Source: Ptychodera flava (Eukaryota > Hemichordata > Enteropneusta > Ptychoderidae). Taken from it: a stretch of DNA of 64,000 bases. Below are positions 1 through 23,670 of this stretch, in pieces. Below the pieces are notes generated by a model. That model was not told the DNA's origin. It made no database searches and saw only the letters and a program-made list of their open reading frames with translations. The stretch spans positions 35,506,293 to 35,570,292 of the forward strand of contig NC_091933.1 in assembly GCF_041260155.1 (NCBI RefSeq), given 5' to 3'. The position numbers and the translations under genes are program-made. The first letter of the stretch is position 1; every line of letters starts with the position of its first letter.

Positions 1-386
1 AGTTCACTTTTCCTGTCAACATAGTTCCATGTGCAAGCATATGTGTGTGCCCGTGGGTATTGAGTGAGTCGTTACAGCCCTGACGTTCCTGTCATAGCAC
101 CAGCTCGATAAGATAATCGCAACAATGGAAAATTAACACCTTGGGGATTAAAAGTCTTCTGTTTGTCACCCGAGTTGGCAGGCAGCAACTCGGGTTTCAG
201 GTACCATCAAAGTTAATGGAGCCTCCCCTAATGAACTGAGGTCGTGCTACCTGCTTGCCAGTCACTAGTCACATTTTGAACGTGGTAGCGCCACCATAAG
301 GTGAACCCGACCTACGCTCATGATCTCTGCTTCACCTGCAGCTGCGCTGATACACGATGTGCTGAAGTCATTGCATTGATTGAACT
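1..386 (+). promoter_or_regulatory. 5' flank and probable 5' UTR of SUMF1
   Basis: This stretch precedes the SUMF1 start codon. I see no open frame that resembles a protein and no clear TATA box at a sensible distance, so it is best read as promoter plus 5' UTR. The exact transcription start cannot be placed from sequence alone. Confidence 0.4.
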
Positions 387-11427
<11,041 letters not shown>

Positions 11428-12100
11428 ATGGATGTACAAGATTTCAATGCAAGTCTTCCAGCGTCTTTGATAATAATTTTATTTCAGTTACTTGTAATTT
11501 TTGGCATAGTCTCCCTGTCGTCATGGGCCTGATCATAAAAACAGCAATTGACAATCTATTCCTAATAGTTAGTTTCCTCAACTTAATTTCAATTTTGCTC
11601 TTTTCAGTCACTGACTTTTCCATTTCGCGTTTAATTACTGATCAGTAGAGGCCATTCTTACAACTATGTCAAGAGTTACTATTTGTCTAATTTCTGTAAG
11701 CATCCCCGTGTAGCTTGTTCCGATTCTTCTTCATAGGACAGATTTATCTTTTCTACTTTTACACATGTGCCTTCCACTATAAACATTTCAATTCTTCACC
11801 AGAATCTGAATCAGAATCAGAATCATGAAGCGCTTCCAGAATGCCTGTTCTTGTCATTAGCAATATTTTAGTCAGGTGCAATGTTGAAGTTGGCTACTCT
11901 CACAATATTTAAATATCAGCTCATGAACACTTTTCCATCTATGTCTTACGGCGCCCTCGCTCTGTGTCTACAAGTACTTTTCAATGATGCTGTAGCATCA
12001 GTCATTCAAATTTACTTCAAATTTCTGTGGTCTCAAAGACAACATTTGACATGGAAATGTGCAATATTGAAGAATAAAGTTAGCTCAGTATTGAAATAAA
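11428..12100 (+). other. SUMF1 3' UTR with candidate polyadenylation signals
   Basis: After the stop codon the sequence is AT-rich and has no coding frame of note. Two AATAAA hexamers, near 12073 and 12095, are candidate polyadenylation signals for SUMF1. The cleavage site is not determined. Confidence 0.5.
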
Positions 12101-12142
12101 AGTTAAGTGAAAAAGATGTGTATTTTTTGACTGTCAACATAT

Positions 12143-12430
12143 TTAGTTTCTTAACAGATAGATACAGGGTTGGGATCACCAGGGTATATTATGAACATCT
12201 GCGATGTCTTCATAAAATCCTTGCTTATAAAAAAAAACAAGAGGGGAGTTATGTATTTTCTGATGTAATTTTCTTTGTAAGCTTTAGTTAGTTTCTTAAC
12301 AGATAGATACAGGGTTGGGATCACCAGGGTATATTATGAACATCTGCGATGTCTTCATAAAATCCTTGCTTATAAAAAAAAACAAGAGGGGAGTTATGTA
12401 TTTTCTGATGTAATTTTCTTTGTAAGCTTT
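12143..12430 (+). repeat. Exact 145-bp tandem duplication
   Basis: The block at 12143-12287 is repeated at 12288-12430 with a period of 145 bp. I compared the two copies base by base and found no difference, including a run of nine A. Such identity means a very recent duplication or an assembly artefact. It is noncoding and lies downstream of SUMF1. Confidence 0.9.
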
Positions 12431-15400
12431 CCATTTCTGAATATAACAGTAAACCTTGCCGCTATCATCATATCTATTCCTGTCAACATACAGCCTCTCT
12501 TTTTTCAAGGATGCTGATTTTTCCAGAATTTATCTGACGTAAAAGTGCCTGGGAAAGATCCACCTCTGAGTCAAGGAATGTATATTTATCAAATTCTAAT
12601 CTGAGGTTGTTCTTAGTTTATCAATGCCACCATTCAAATGAATGTCACCATGTTCTAACAACAAAATACCGGTAGTGGCACCATACAAAGGACAGTGTAC
12701 TTTTTTACCCCACCATAAAGTTGCTGTGAGTAGGAGAAGAAAGCATGCTGAACATCAACTGTTGGCAAATGTGTATGAGATCAAAGGTGTTGATGTGCAA
12801 TTGATAGATACAAGAGGTGAGATTTCCTTGAAGATTGTGTTTCTAGAAAGATCATCTTATTCAGTTTTTGAAGAAGTATACTTGGGAGTATAACATGGAA
12901 ATAAAATAAGACACTTTCAACTCAATACATATCTGTTTTGCATTCTCTTTCCATAAAATTGTTTTTCCGCATTAGGGCACATCGTGGAGTAAGTGCCTGC
13001 CTCCATCTTCCAATGAAAGTTGCAAATCAAGGCTGCCAGTGCAAATGTTCATGTTTTTTGTGGTATTGTTTTTTTTGGGGGTGCAGACTTTTACAACGTC
13101 CAAATACTCTTCCATCATAGAAAAGGTTGCTTGTTACTCTTTGAGATTTACAGAATCATCATTGCAATCAAATTGCTCACCACGCAAAATCATAGGATTT
13201 CACAATGCCAAGCTTATATTCCTATGACAAGAAAACTAAATATTGTCCGTCCAACAGGCTTGGGATTTAGTAATGCCAACCCTATTGGAGGAACAATATT
13301 TATTTTCTCATTAAAGGCTCACTCTGTTATCAGATTTATCTACCAGGAAATCTGTTTACTTGATAAAAATTTCAGTGCAGCAGAAAAGATTGACAAAAGT
13401 GTTGACATGCTTCTCACACATTCACTAATGCAAGAACCACAAATTTAGAAGGGCATCCTAAAACTTGTTTGTGTTTTATGTTAGAAATGCACTGCATTGC
13501 TGGTCTCGTTTACACTTCAGCTGATGCAGCACACCTGTGCAAGTGTTGAGTGAGATTTCAAGTACACCATAATGCAAATGAAAAGACTGTTGGGTCATCC
13601 TTTGAGTGCAGTAATACACAATTTGACGTGCATATTTACAAGCTGTTGCATCCAACATCCATTACAACATGTGCTGTGCATTGCATTGGCAGCCTCCTCA
13701 GGCTTATCAACTGAGGTTAAAATTTTTTTGTCTAAAAAGAAAGGAAAACACGTATTTGAACAGTCTTGTTACTTAGTAGTTGAAAATCAATATGTTCTAA
13801 TGTTTGAATTTACACCTCAACAATATGCATCTCATAATCTATTTATCGATATCCAGCAGTTGTTAAAATTTACAGAAGTAAACACATGGCCTTATATGCA
13901 TGCTCTTGTACATATGTGTGGAGGTGAGCAACTGGCAGATTTCATGGGTGTGATTGTGCCGATATTTCTCAGGGGAACCCAAGTAAAAATTTATTGGGGC
14001 ACAGTATTTAACAAAAGCAATGATCATGGACTGAAATATCCAGAATGAACGATATCGGAACCTTGTGAATGATAAATTTTACCATTGTACTGACGGATGA
14101 CTGACCATGTGATACAAGTTATCGGTTGTGCACTTGTAGTTAGGACTGATAACCTTTGAGTCCATTCTGTAGCCATCACAGAAATTCTCTAAAATTCTGC
14201 TTTGACATGTTGTCTTGTGTTTATACACGTTGACCTTCTGCAACATTTGATCAGCAGAATAAATGATTGTCTTTCACAACCAATTTACCACTTGAATATT
14301 GGCAGAAATGCTTTATTTTAAAATAACTACATATTACTACATATTACTATTCAATCCAGTAGTCTAGCTGTCATGATGCAGCTGTTCATTGTAATGCTGT
14401 TGAACTGTCAAACTTATTTCATTACCAAATGGCAATAACATCGGAACAGTAGTCTTTCCAGTTGCCATTTGAAAAACATACAAAAACTGGAAATACATTT
14501 TTGTTTCATCACTGGTTTGTCTATATTAGCTCAACATGTTTATCACTTCAGTCAATATTAACAGATCAAATTTAGTATGAAAGATAATGTAACTCAAAAA
14601 TATGTCCATAAAATTTTCTAGCCTAAGAAAGCTTTTTCCTCTGCTTATGTCTGCTAATGCCTAACTTTTATGGAGATTCATCCATGATTGGGCATTTCTT
14701 TTCAATACAAGAAAGATACTTCAATCTTGTACTAATGCCAATAAGTGTCGCTGATTCTTCTTGCAAGAGAGAGAACTCAACAAACACTTGATTGACCTCA
14801 GTAAATTTGAATAATTCTACTTTTTTTGTAATAATTGTAACACTGGAGGCTAAGTCAATATTCAAAAAGTGTCACAGAAATATTCAGGTGGCAGCAAAAA
14901 AGGTCACTGCAGAAGCTTGATAGCATCTAACAGCTATATTGCAGCCTTAATATAGTGTCAACAGCAATACTGTAACTTGAAGGTAGCAGTCCGTCCACAT
15001 GATAAAAGCGCTGCTTCTAGCATGAAGGTGCACCATGCCACACAAGATAGAGTTCACTAACATGTAGCATGGTTAAATTTTCTTTCTCATAAAAACTGGA
15101 AGTCTTTACAATAAATTGTCATTATTCAAAAAATTTTAGTTTACAGATATAACAGCATGAATTTTGATTAGATTATAAATATTGAACCAGACTGTTGGGG
15201 GTGTCAGAGGTGGGACAGCTGGCCAGAATCAGCTTAAAATATTTCGAGGGATGCTTTCTAATCTGATTTAAATGCTAGGATAAACTAGCATATTCAAAAT
15301 CAGTAATACATGTTGTACCTTTCTAAATGCCATTCATGCAACTGATCATGGTGTACATGCTGAACCCACTGCACACTGGCCTAGCGGTTTGCTTCGCAAT

Positions 15401-16833
15401 TGTCTCAGTTTCAATAACAATCTCATGGTTTACGTGTAAACACTATTTTCATGTCCCTCTTGGGTCATGTACCTACATGGGTATACAAGGAATTTTGGAA
15501 TTCACTGTGTCAGTTCCAGGATCACTTATGATCAAAATGAAAACAACTTTATAGGGCAGGTCCACAGTAAAGTCAGCAAAAATTCAGTTCAGCTCCCAAC
15601 CGACAGGGCTCGTCTACCTTGGCCATTATTCCGTATCAGCACAAATACCAACACAGCCAAATGCTAACTAAGCCTATTACTTCAAAATTGTTTGCAATGA
15701 GGGAGTTTAAATCAAACTGGGTAGATTTATTGCCATATGCACACACAAACTGCCTCTGATTGTTACATACCTTTTGTTGCGCAATTTCAGATGTGCAGTG
15801 AGTACAAAGCACTCAGGTCACCTGAATGGACACGGTCAGATTTCTGTTAGCTCAAGCTGGCTTCATTACAGAAGTAAATGATCATGAAAAACATCTGAAT
15901 GATAGAAACTGTTTTTCCATTTTACAGTATTAAATACAAATTGGTTTGTGGCCAAATATGGTTTTGATGAGGTTGATTTTGAAGCCATGTTGGTTTGCAA
16001 CTGTCCACTCAAATATTGGCTAAGCTGGTTTTGAGCCCACTCGAGCAAAGGTGAATTTGAGCTATGTAAAAGCCGCTATCAAGGGAAATACACTAAAGAG
16101 AGGAATGAAATACATCTCTACGACACCGTAAACTTCACTTTGCATCCACATCCATATTACTAATCAGATGGTCTCCATGGACTAGATGTACATGTACATA
16201 AAGCTGCAGAAAAAACTACAGTTTAGTTCTTCTTTGGAAAGATTCATAATGACTGGCCATACATCATCAGTGGTTTTGTTAAGGGCGGTACCTAGGTAAA
16301 TTTTACCGGGGTTCCCTCAGAATATCAATGCAATGAGATTAGGAAGGGACTACAGAAATGGTACCTGGATTCCCAAACCATTTACCAGCATAACCAAACC
16401 TTAGCAAAAACACTGAACATGTACTTGTTTCACGGGAGGCTGTGCATCACCCGAAAAAACAATATTTTTCGAATATGGCCAGTAAATAACTGATTTGTAA
16501 TACACCTCATACATTTTCTCACTTTAAAATATAGAAATTAGAATTTCTCAGTTCCAGACAAACGCAATCTATACATTTTTGAAAATGTAAACAAGCGTAT
16601 ACGGTACTTCAAAAACAGTTGGTTGAAGTTTACGCAAGTGTTTCATAACTTAACCAGTAATTGGCTTTTTGCATGTATCTGCCTAAAACGACACATGCAA
16701 CATGCACACATAATTTGACCAAATCACGACAGATATCGTGGATGAGGTCTGTATTAAACTGATGTAATTGTCACTCAAAGTAGTTCACAATTTAACGAAT
16801 GCCTGTCAACCAAAATGAGTTAATACTTCTTTT
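12431..16833. other. Intergenic region, no gene supported
   Basis: This holds several open frames of 60-158 codons, the largest at 13572-14048 (+). None shows a recognisable domain, and they read like translated AT-rich noncoding DNA. Part nearest METAP1 is expected to be its 3' UTR on the minus strand. No strong repeat was seen. Confidence 0.5.
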
Positions 16834-17991
16834 TTACATTAAACTATCCATGAAATGTGGTCGCCCGCTATTTTCTTGTCGTTGAGTCAGAATTTCACAT
16901 CCAGTTTCAGTGACAAGCAAGGTGTGTTCAAATTGTGCTGATCGTTTTCCATCCTGGGTGACAGCTGTCCAGTTATCAGGCCATGTCAAGTCTTTCCAGG
17001 TTCCTTCCGAAATCATGGGTTCAATGGTGAAAGTGTGGCCCGGCTTCATGACACCGATTGCTTTATTCTTCGCATAGTGAGGTACACTTGGAGCAGTGTG
17101 GAAGAGCTTGTGTATACCGTGTCCACAATACGTCTTCACCACAGAATACCCATGAGCCTGTGCGTGCTTTTGGATGATATTACCCATTTCACGGTACCTC
17201 ACTCCGGGCTTCACTTCATTGATGGCATGCATTAGACATTCGTGAGTCACTCTCACGAGCTGTTTGCTTCTGTCATCCACTTTGCCGACGAAGAAAGTCT
17301 CGTTCAGGTCGCCATGGTAGCCATTGTGATAAACAGTTACGTCCACGTTGACGATGTCTCCGTCTTCAAGGGGTCTGGTATCCGGAATACCGTGACAGAT
17401 AACTTCATTGACAGAGGTGCAGCAAGACTTTGGGAAATTGTAATAATTTAGAGGCGACGGGTAACAGTCTCTTTCCATGCAAGCTTCATGGACGACTCGA
17501 TCTATTTCATCTGCGGTGACTCCCACGTCGATAATCTTGGCTGCAATATCCAGAACTTCCCGGCCATACCGACATGCAGTTCTAAGTCCTTCTATTTCAT
17601 CCTTGGACAGCTGCTTTATTTGGGTGTTACCTCGCATTGTCATTTCACTGGCTGGATAGCCCTCCGGGTGATCAGCATAGTCCGGCCGTGCTATACGTTC
17701 TGGCACCTCTCTTTTCGGAGTAGTCGGGAAAGGCCTGAGTTTCCCGGTGAAGATGTACCCAGGCCACGGATTGTAAGGTTTCATTGCACTGCCATCGGCT
17801 CCGCTTTGCTTCTTGATCTTCTTGTGTATCTTTTTATGTTCGCTCCAATTTCCCTTGAAGCAGTCTTGGGAACAGAAAAACGAACCATTGATACCGAGTT
17901 TTATGCATGTTGGGCACTGAAGTTTTGCAGGCTTTTCGCAAGTGACCGTTTCACAAGTCCGAGTGGCTATCTCAACGCCGCCGTCCGCCAT
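16834..17991 (-). CDS. METAP1: Methionine aminopeptidase 1, intronless
   Basis: This cytosolic, ribosome-associated metalloprotease removes the initiator methionine from nascent proteins. The 385-residue frame is uninterrupted and close to the human length. Residues about 13-56 form the N-terminal zinc-finger region (CETVTC, CPTC, CSQDC, then HKKIH). The catalytic pita-bread fold keeps all five metal ligands expected for the family: Asp217 (NVDVTV), Asp228 (YHGDLNETF), His291 (CGHGIH), Glu324 (FTIEPM) and Glu355 (QFEHTLLV). It also keeps the catalytic His200 (EVICHGIPD) and His298. The start has a good context (agcATGGcg). METAP1 genes in other animals are normally split into many exons, so one full-length exon suggests an intact retrocopy or lineage-wide intron loss. 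It is divergent from the gene starting at 18402. Confidence 0.96.
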   Translation of the reverse strand: MADGGVEIATRTCETVTCEKPAKLQCPTCIKLGINGSFFCSQDCFKGNWSEHKKIHKKIKKQSGADGSAMKPYNPWPGYIFTGKLRPFPTTPKREVPERIARPDYADHPEGYPASEMTMRGNTQIKQLSKDEIEGLRTACRYGREVLDIAAKIIDVGVTADEIDRVVHEACMERDCYPSPLNYYNFPKSCCTSVNEVICHGIPDTRPLEDGDIVNVDVTVYHNGYHGDLNETFFVGKVDDRSKQLVRVTHECLMHAINEVKPGVRYREMGNIIQKHAQAHGYSVVKTYCGHGIHKLFHTAPSVPHYAKNKAIGVMKPGHTFTIEPMISEGTWKDLTWPDNWTAVTQDGKRSAQFEHTLLVTETGCEILTQRQENSGRPHFMDSLM

Positions 17992-18401
17992 GCTTGCAGT
18001 CCCCGTCTTGGTAAGTCCGAGGTCACATTACGGGGGTGCTCATACTGTAATCTCGGATGGTAAATCAACTTGTTGAATTGGAATAACCACACAGATTATT
18101 TATATTAATAATCCGTACAAGATAATAATAACTACTACTTATAATAATAATAATACAAAGAACGACCACCAAACTAAGCCATGCATGTGGCCCTGGAGAA
18201 AGCTGTTGTTAATTTTATGGGTCTCCATACCCCGAACCGCATCCAAGGAATTTTCATAGGTGGCGCTTTTAAAAAATGCCCGGATGACTGAGGTCAGGGG
18301 TCACCAGCCATAGAAACAGACAACAGACTTGACAGGACACCGTCAAGCCGCCGCTCTCTGTGCAGACTGCAAGTGTAAACTCGAGTGATCATTTTCACAA
18401 A
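17992..18401. promoter_or_regulatory. Shared divergent promoter region
   Basis: Only 410 bp separate the start codon of METAP1 (minus strand) from that of the phosphoribosyltransferase-like gene (plus strand). The interval must therefore hold both 5' UTRs and probably a bidirectional promoter. It includes an AT-rich stretch of ATAATAAT units near 18120-18160. No TATA box stands out. Confidence 0.5.
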
Positions 18402-21400
18402 ATGGGTTCGCATAAATTGATATTTTCCATTGGGGCGCTTGACGTCGGAAACGACGTAGAAGTAGTTGATGATCTAAAGATTATGTGCACTGTTTGTGAG
18501 AAACTGAATTTTCGGCTTGTTGTCGTGGCTGAAAACAGAGACCGCATCTTATCAGTGATCAACAAGAAACTTCAGTTGAACGGAAGGTATGTAAACTGAT
18601 CAGTATCTCCATGGTTTCCATCGAGATGAGGAAATATAACAATGCAGAGGCAACCCTTACCGCAAGTAATCCACTTTTATTGAATTATGACTTTGGTAGT
18701 TGCAGCGTCTTCTTCTTCCAGTACAAGTTCTGCTGTGTACACAGATCTAATGTATCTTTATAGTTATTATTGGACATTAAAGTGGCTCATTCATACACCC
18801 TCAGTCTTACCTTCATGGTAAGGACAAGTGTTTACACTATATCATATTATTGAATTTATACCCCCAGTACATATATATGTCACAATTAAATCCAGTTGTG
18901 GTGGATTAGTCGCAGCTGTGACATCCATGGATGAATAAAATTACTCTTTCAACCAGCTACACTATGATACACATATGTGTGTTTAAATTTAAGTGGTGAC
19001 ATCATGAAAGTAGCTCTCATCCACATTAACCCACATTGCCTATCTTAAATTTGAACTATGGTGACATTTTTCTCTTTACCAAAATGACATTTTAAGCTGT
19101 GTACATTAAGGTAATAGTTAAAGTTACCTTAATGTACACAGCTTAAAATGTCATTTTGGTGAAGAGAAAAATGTCAACATAGAGAAACAAGTGTCCATGA
19201 TGAACTGAAAACACGTGTGAATCCTGGTGGGGCACAATTTGTTCACTGTTGGCTGTCTTCAGTTGTGATAAATTCACAATATCACCCAGAGCAGTTTGAT
19301 AAGTGTAATTTACAACAACTGTGATCACACAATGTGTCCATACATGTAATGGTTTTCAACTTTTAAGGTCAAGGTGTTGGCTTATAAATACATGTAGTTG
19401 TAGGATAATAAGTAAAGTCACATATCATGACAAAGTTTATTAACACATCTCATGGGTAGATCTGCCTTGAGTTTTATTTTGTTCTTAACTTCTTTTCAAC
19501 CACTGAGAGACTGTGTTCCAATCTGGCTCGTTAATCTGTAACTAAAGAGACATTATCAATGGTGTTATTTTTGCCCAGGTTTCAGATACTAACCTATGGG
19601 AAACAGCTGTATGAGTTCATAAGGGAGTATTCTGGTGGTCCAGAGACCATGGCACTGGTTGGTGTTCAGGATAAGGACCTGGAAGTTGCTGCCCAAGCCA
19701 AACTATTCCTCCTGGCTGCAAAGTGGGTTCACTGTGATGTAAAAGTCGCAAAGTACGCCATTCCTGCAAGCAGCCCGAGTAGACTCTGTGAAATTCTCAA
19801 GAAAGTCAATGAACAGATGGATTGGTACTACAGGTAAACTTTTTTATCATCTTTAGACACTGAAAGGCCCGTGTCAGGCGTCAGATTGTCATGCCATGAA
19901 ATTGAATTATACTAGATTACAGTGTCAGTGGAAAACAAAAAGCTATGACACCTGCATAATCCTGTTATGTACTAGAAAAAAACTTGATCCCAGGGATCCA
20001 GTTTCCGGCCTTTTTAAGTATCAACTCAAAATCTTTGCAATAGTTCTCAATTTTGTCACTTTTCAGTCATACAAATAATGTTTCTAGTTTATATGCATAC
20101 AGTGCTTTTATAATCTTTTGAAAGAGTAGCAAGACTGATTTTATTCTTTAGGTTAACTCTGTGTTTTGTTCACAGTTTACCGCTCAAAGATCAAATAGTT
20201 CATTCCTAAAGATATTTAATTTCTGTTTTGCATGAAAAGGGAAAAACTTCCTCATAAAAGCAACAATCATTTGCTTTTATGATTGTTGTGTGAAAATTAA
20301 CATATACAATGTACTTTATTTTACTCAAGAAAATCGGACTGTGGTATGATGAAAATCAGGAAAGTTTCAAGTTCTTATAAGAATGTTAATATCATTGAAG
20401 TGAGCTTTTGATTGTGACATTTTTGACTTCTGTACTAAAACCAAATGGAAGAATATTCTCAAAATTTTCCATCCATCCGTCCTCCATTACAGATGTGACT
20501 TGGCTGGTCCAATCCCAACAACTGTTTTTGCTCTGTGTTCGGCCAATCATTTTGGAGGTACTTGGCATTCTGTGGATGAGATAAGTGCAACTTCTGAACT
20601 GAAGAAAGTCCTCCAAGATGGCGATGGTGATCCATCAATGAAGATAGCTCTGAAGTGTCAACTTTTGGCAGGTATATGGCACCTACAACTTCACAGATTT
20701 TCCATTTTTGAAAATTTCTGATGGTATTTTATTTCTGAGTCTGAATACTCTTCCTCTCTAGTATGTATAATGATTCACAAAATGATCTGATAATACATTA
20801 ACAAAAAGTAGGCGCCAGTATATATACAGATGATGTGATTACATCTTAGGTTGAACTTTTGTGCTTCTTTGGTAATACCAAACGTTTATCCACAGTGACA
20901 AATAATTTCCTTGCATTGAGGATGATGATCATTGTTATCACTGTACTGCATCTTCATCTTAAAGTTACATAATTTTGAGGTAATTGAATATTCTAATATA
21001 CTATAGTTTGGCAAAAATTTAAATCAATTAAAATTATTGAAATTATCTAGCTTTCTGCATCCATGCTGAAATATGTTGATTGACAGGGCAGAAGCCATGA
21101 ACATATTTTGTATACCTAGTATTATCTGGGAAAATTTCTGATATCTGCTGGACATTATTCCTACCTACAGAGTGGGAGCAGGAATTTGTTGACTGATATG
21201 TAAGCGAGTTGTACAAAGCAGTACAGTGTGACAGATAAAAATCAATGAGGATGGCAGATTAGAATCATACGGATTCAGTTCATTTTTTGTGGCAGACACC
21301 ATTCTGCTTAAAAATATCAGTGGAATACTTTAGTATTTGGCAGTTTTCCTGGCTGACATTTATTTTAGAAGAACAACAAAATTGTATAAAAACTCACCTA

Positions 21401-22131
21401 TACACCAGGAGGAAAATTGTTAAAGTTTGACAAATGATTTTCAATCAGAAAAGTTTCATTGATGATCACTGTGTTGACCAGACATATTTATTTGTACAGC
21501 CATGCACCATACTCCAGAATTTAAAGAGGTACAAGACTGGATTGTCGCTCCTTCCTCCAAAAAGAAACTAGACGACGGCCTGGTTGAATTGAAGGAACAC
21601 CTGAGGAGTCTGACCAATGGCGGAAAGCGAGAACCTGTTCTGGTTCGCAGCGAGGAGGTCACCCAGTCTCCATCTTGCAGCCCAGAAGACAGACAGAGCA
21701 CAGAGCACATTCAGAGACACTTCAGCACGGTGAATGTAAACCCTCACTGTACAATCAAAGACAGGCTGCAGGGAAGAGTGGTGTGCGTCATAGATGACTA
21801 CTTGAACTATGGGAACACCCTGGAAACACTGCGAAGTCTCCTCATGGCGTGCGGTGTGAAGAAGATTCTCATGGTTGCCCTTGCTAAGTTCAGAAACGTT
21901 AAAGAAATTGAACACAAACATGAAAACTACCGGATGATCGACAATATTTACACACCAGGAGGGTTTGAAATAGAGTACAAACAGCAAAATTACAGAATCG
22001 AGGGTGATATCTATTCATGTGGAGGGTATAAGGCCACACATATTTCTAATAACCTCATCTTAGCAAAGTTTAGTGAGTCTTCAAAGAGAGACAGGGATGA
22101 GCTAAAAAAGACCGCAAAACTATTCAAGTAA
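18402..22131 (+). CDS. ComF-like phosphoribosyltransferase-domain protein, four exons
   Basis: Exons 18402-18586, 19579-19833, 20493-20671 and 21500-22131 are in phase with GT-AG ends and total 1251 nt (416 residues). The C-terminal part carries a PRPP-loop motif VVCVIDDYLNYGNT (residues about 300-313, acidic pair DD then the G-N-T turn), typical of type I phosphoribosyltransferases. About 45 residues upstream, VLVRSEEVTQ with a later Arg and Phe resembles the ComF/amidophosphoribosyltransferase-like pattern. The N-terminal half has the segment ALVGVQDKDLEVAAQAK, which faintly recalls the last acidic motif of HAD-type hydrolases; that is a guess. I do not recognise a named animal gene. The substrate is unknown. 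The start at 18402 is the first ATG in frame. Confidence 0.8.
19056..19182. repeat. Long hairpin: 59-bp inverted repeat with 9-bp loop
   Basis: The arms 19056-19114 and 19124-19182 are reverse complements with only two mismatches by eye, around a loop tagttaaag. The hairpin lies inside intron 1 of the phosphoribosyltransferase-like gene. It could be a small fold-back transposon or an inverted duplication. A transcript would form a near-perfect stem. Confidence 0.9.
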
Positions 22132-23312
22132 AACACTCTGGTTAAAGGCTTAGAATTCTGATAAACGTTTGATTAATATTCCAACTTACAACATCTCCAT
22201 AGCATAAAGATTATCGTATATTTTGCCCTGTCTAGCTACCATGAATAATTCAGACTTCAATCTCTGTAAAAAAGTTGTCAAATCATTGGCATGGGTGTTT
22301 GACACTAATCACTACCAGTAGACTTGGATTTACATGATTCAATTTCAGAGAACAAACACAAAGCCAGCTGGATCATGTTCAGGTTTTGAAATGACACTTT
22401 ACGATGTTGGAGCATGCTTTACATTTTAGTTTACATCAATGAAGAGGTCATCACCAAGGTCTGAACTTGCTTTTTTGGCAATGAGGCCTTGTGAATGACA
22501 CCCATGGCCAAAAAACCTTGACAGGGTTTAGAAGACTATTTTGGCGGTATCAATGACCAATCAGTTCTTCATGCAGTGACGACTATCAAGCTTTACATGT
22601 CAACATTATGATTATTGTAAATTAATTTGAAGATCAATCCTGAGATCTTACATTTTAATAAATCAAAATGAGTTTTCCTATAAATGTCGTGAACTTGCCA
22701 TGATAACATTTTGACTTCCATTCATGCATTTATGAACACAAAATTGCTCATATTCAGTAGAATTCTGAATCTTTGTGTCTGATTCAGATATCCCACCAGT
22801 TGCAGTCTCACAAGCCTTTTGAAAAACAGTATATTTTAAATGATGAATGCGTTTTTCAGTATATCAGTACTTCATATTTACCTTCTCTTCAAAGTGATCA
22901 ATCACTTTGAATTTAGACACTGCATATTAATTTAAGATTTTGAAAAGTTGTTTCTTTTGTTTACAAGTATGTATGATGGTAATCTACACAAACGTTTTAA
23001 GCCATGCTATGATTCCGCAGACAAATGACATTTATGACAGCAAAATTAGTGTCATTGATACACACATACATGTATGCTCATCCATAGATATCACTTTCAA
23101 ATGAACTGTTATCTCTTGAATTAGTAAATAGATTGTATTTGTAATTTGCAAAATTGTAAATAAACCTGTCTTGTAAGGGAGAGACATGTTCCTTGTAAAT
23201 TATACAGAGCACTTACTAATGCAGTAACAAAATGTAGAAAAATCACATCATGGTGTAATTTCTAAGGAAACTCGGAGGATGATTGAGTTACAAAAAGAAT
23301 AAGGAAACATGT
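22132..23312 (+). other. 3' UTR and flank of the phosphoribosyltransferase-like gene
   Basis: No coding frame of interest follows the stop codon. AATAAA hexamers near 22657 and 23159 are candidate polyadenylation signals. Part of this stretch is likely 3' UTR. Confidence 0.45.
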
Positions 23313-23670
23313 AAAGGTAGTATGCGCCTGGAAAGTGAAAGACAAACTTTTTCTCAAACTTTCCTCAAGGAATATTCCAACCATTCTGTTTCAAAATCAA
23401 GAATAAAAAGTGGGGGTTACTGTGCAAATTTTGGTACAAGAGAAACAAATCACCCAAGATTTACTGATATTTGAAATTCAAAATGGCCGCCATCCCTATG
23501 TTAGCTCTATAGGGAAAAATGAAAATTTCGATTTTGAAAAATTTAAGATGATGACAAGTTTTCTTACACCAAAAGCTTTAAAATGAGCCCCAATAAGTGA
23601 TAGATAAGAAAGGAATTGTAAAAGTTTGAGAGTCTGGATATCTGTCCCTGAGGCACATATGACTTTAAGC
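23313..23670 (+). repeat. Dispersed repeat, copy C (about 360 bp)
   Basis: This is the third copy of the family seen at 5032 and 7363, in the same orientation. Shared landmarks are gtgaaagac, aactttcctcaaggaat, gagaaacaaat, ttgaaattcaaaatggcc, taaaatgagccc and ctgtccctgagg. The boundaries are approximate. Confidence 0.7.

Noticed and set aside
13572-14048. 158-codon open frame downstream of SUMF1
   Set aside because: It is the longest frame in its region, but I see no domain, no supporting splice context and no neighbours that make sense of it.
17488-18063. 191-codon plus-strand frame
   Set aside because: It is antisense to the METAP1 coding exon, whose family match is complete.
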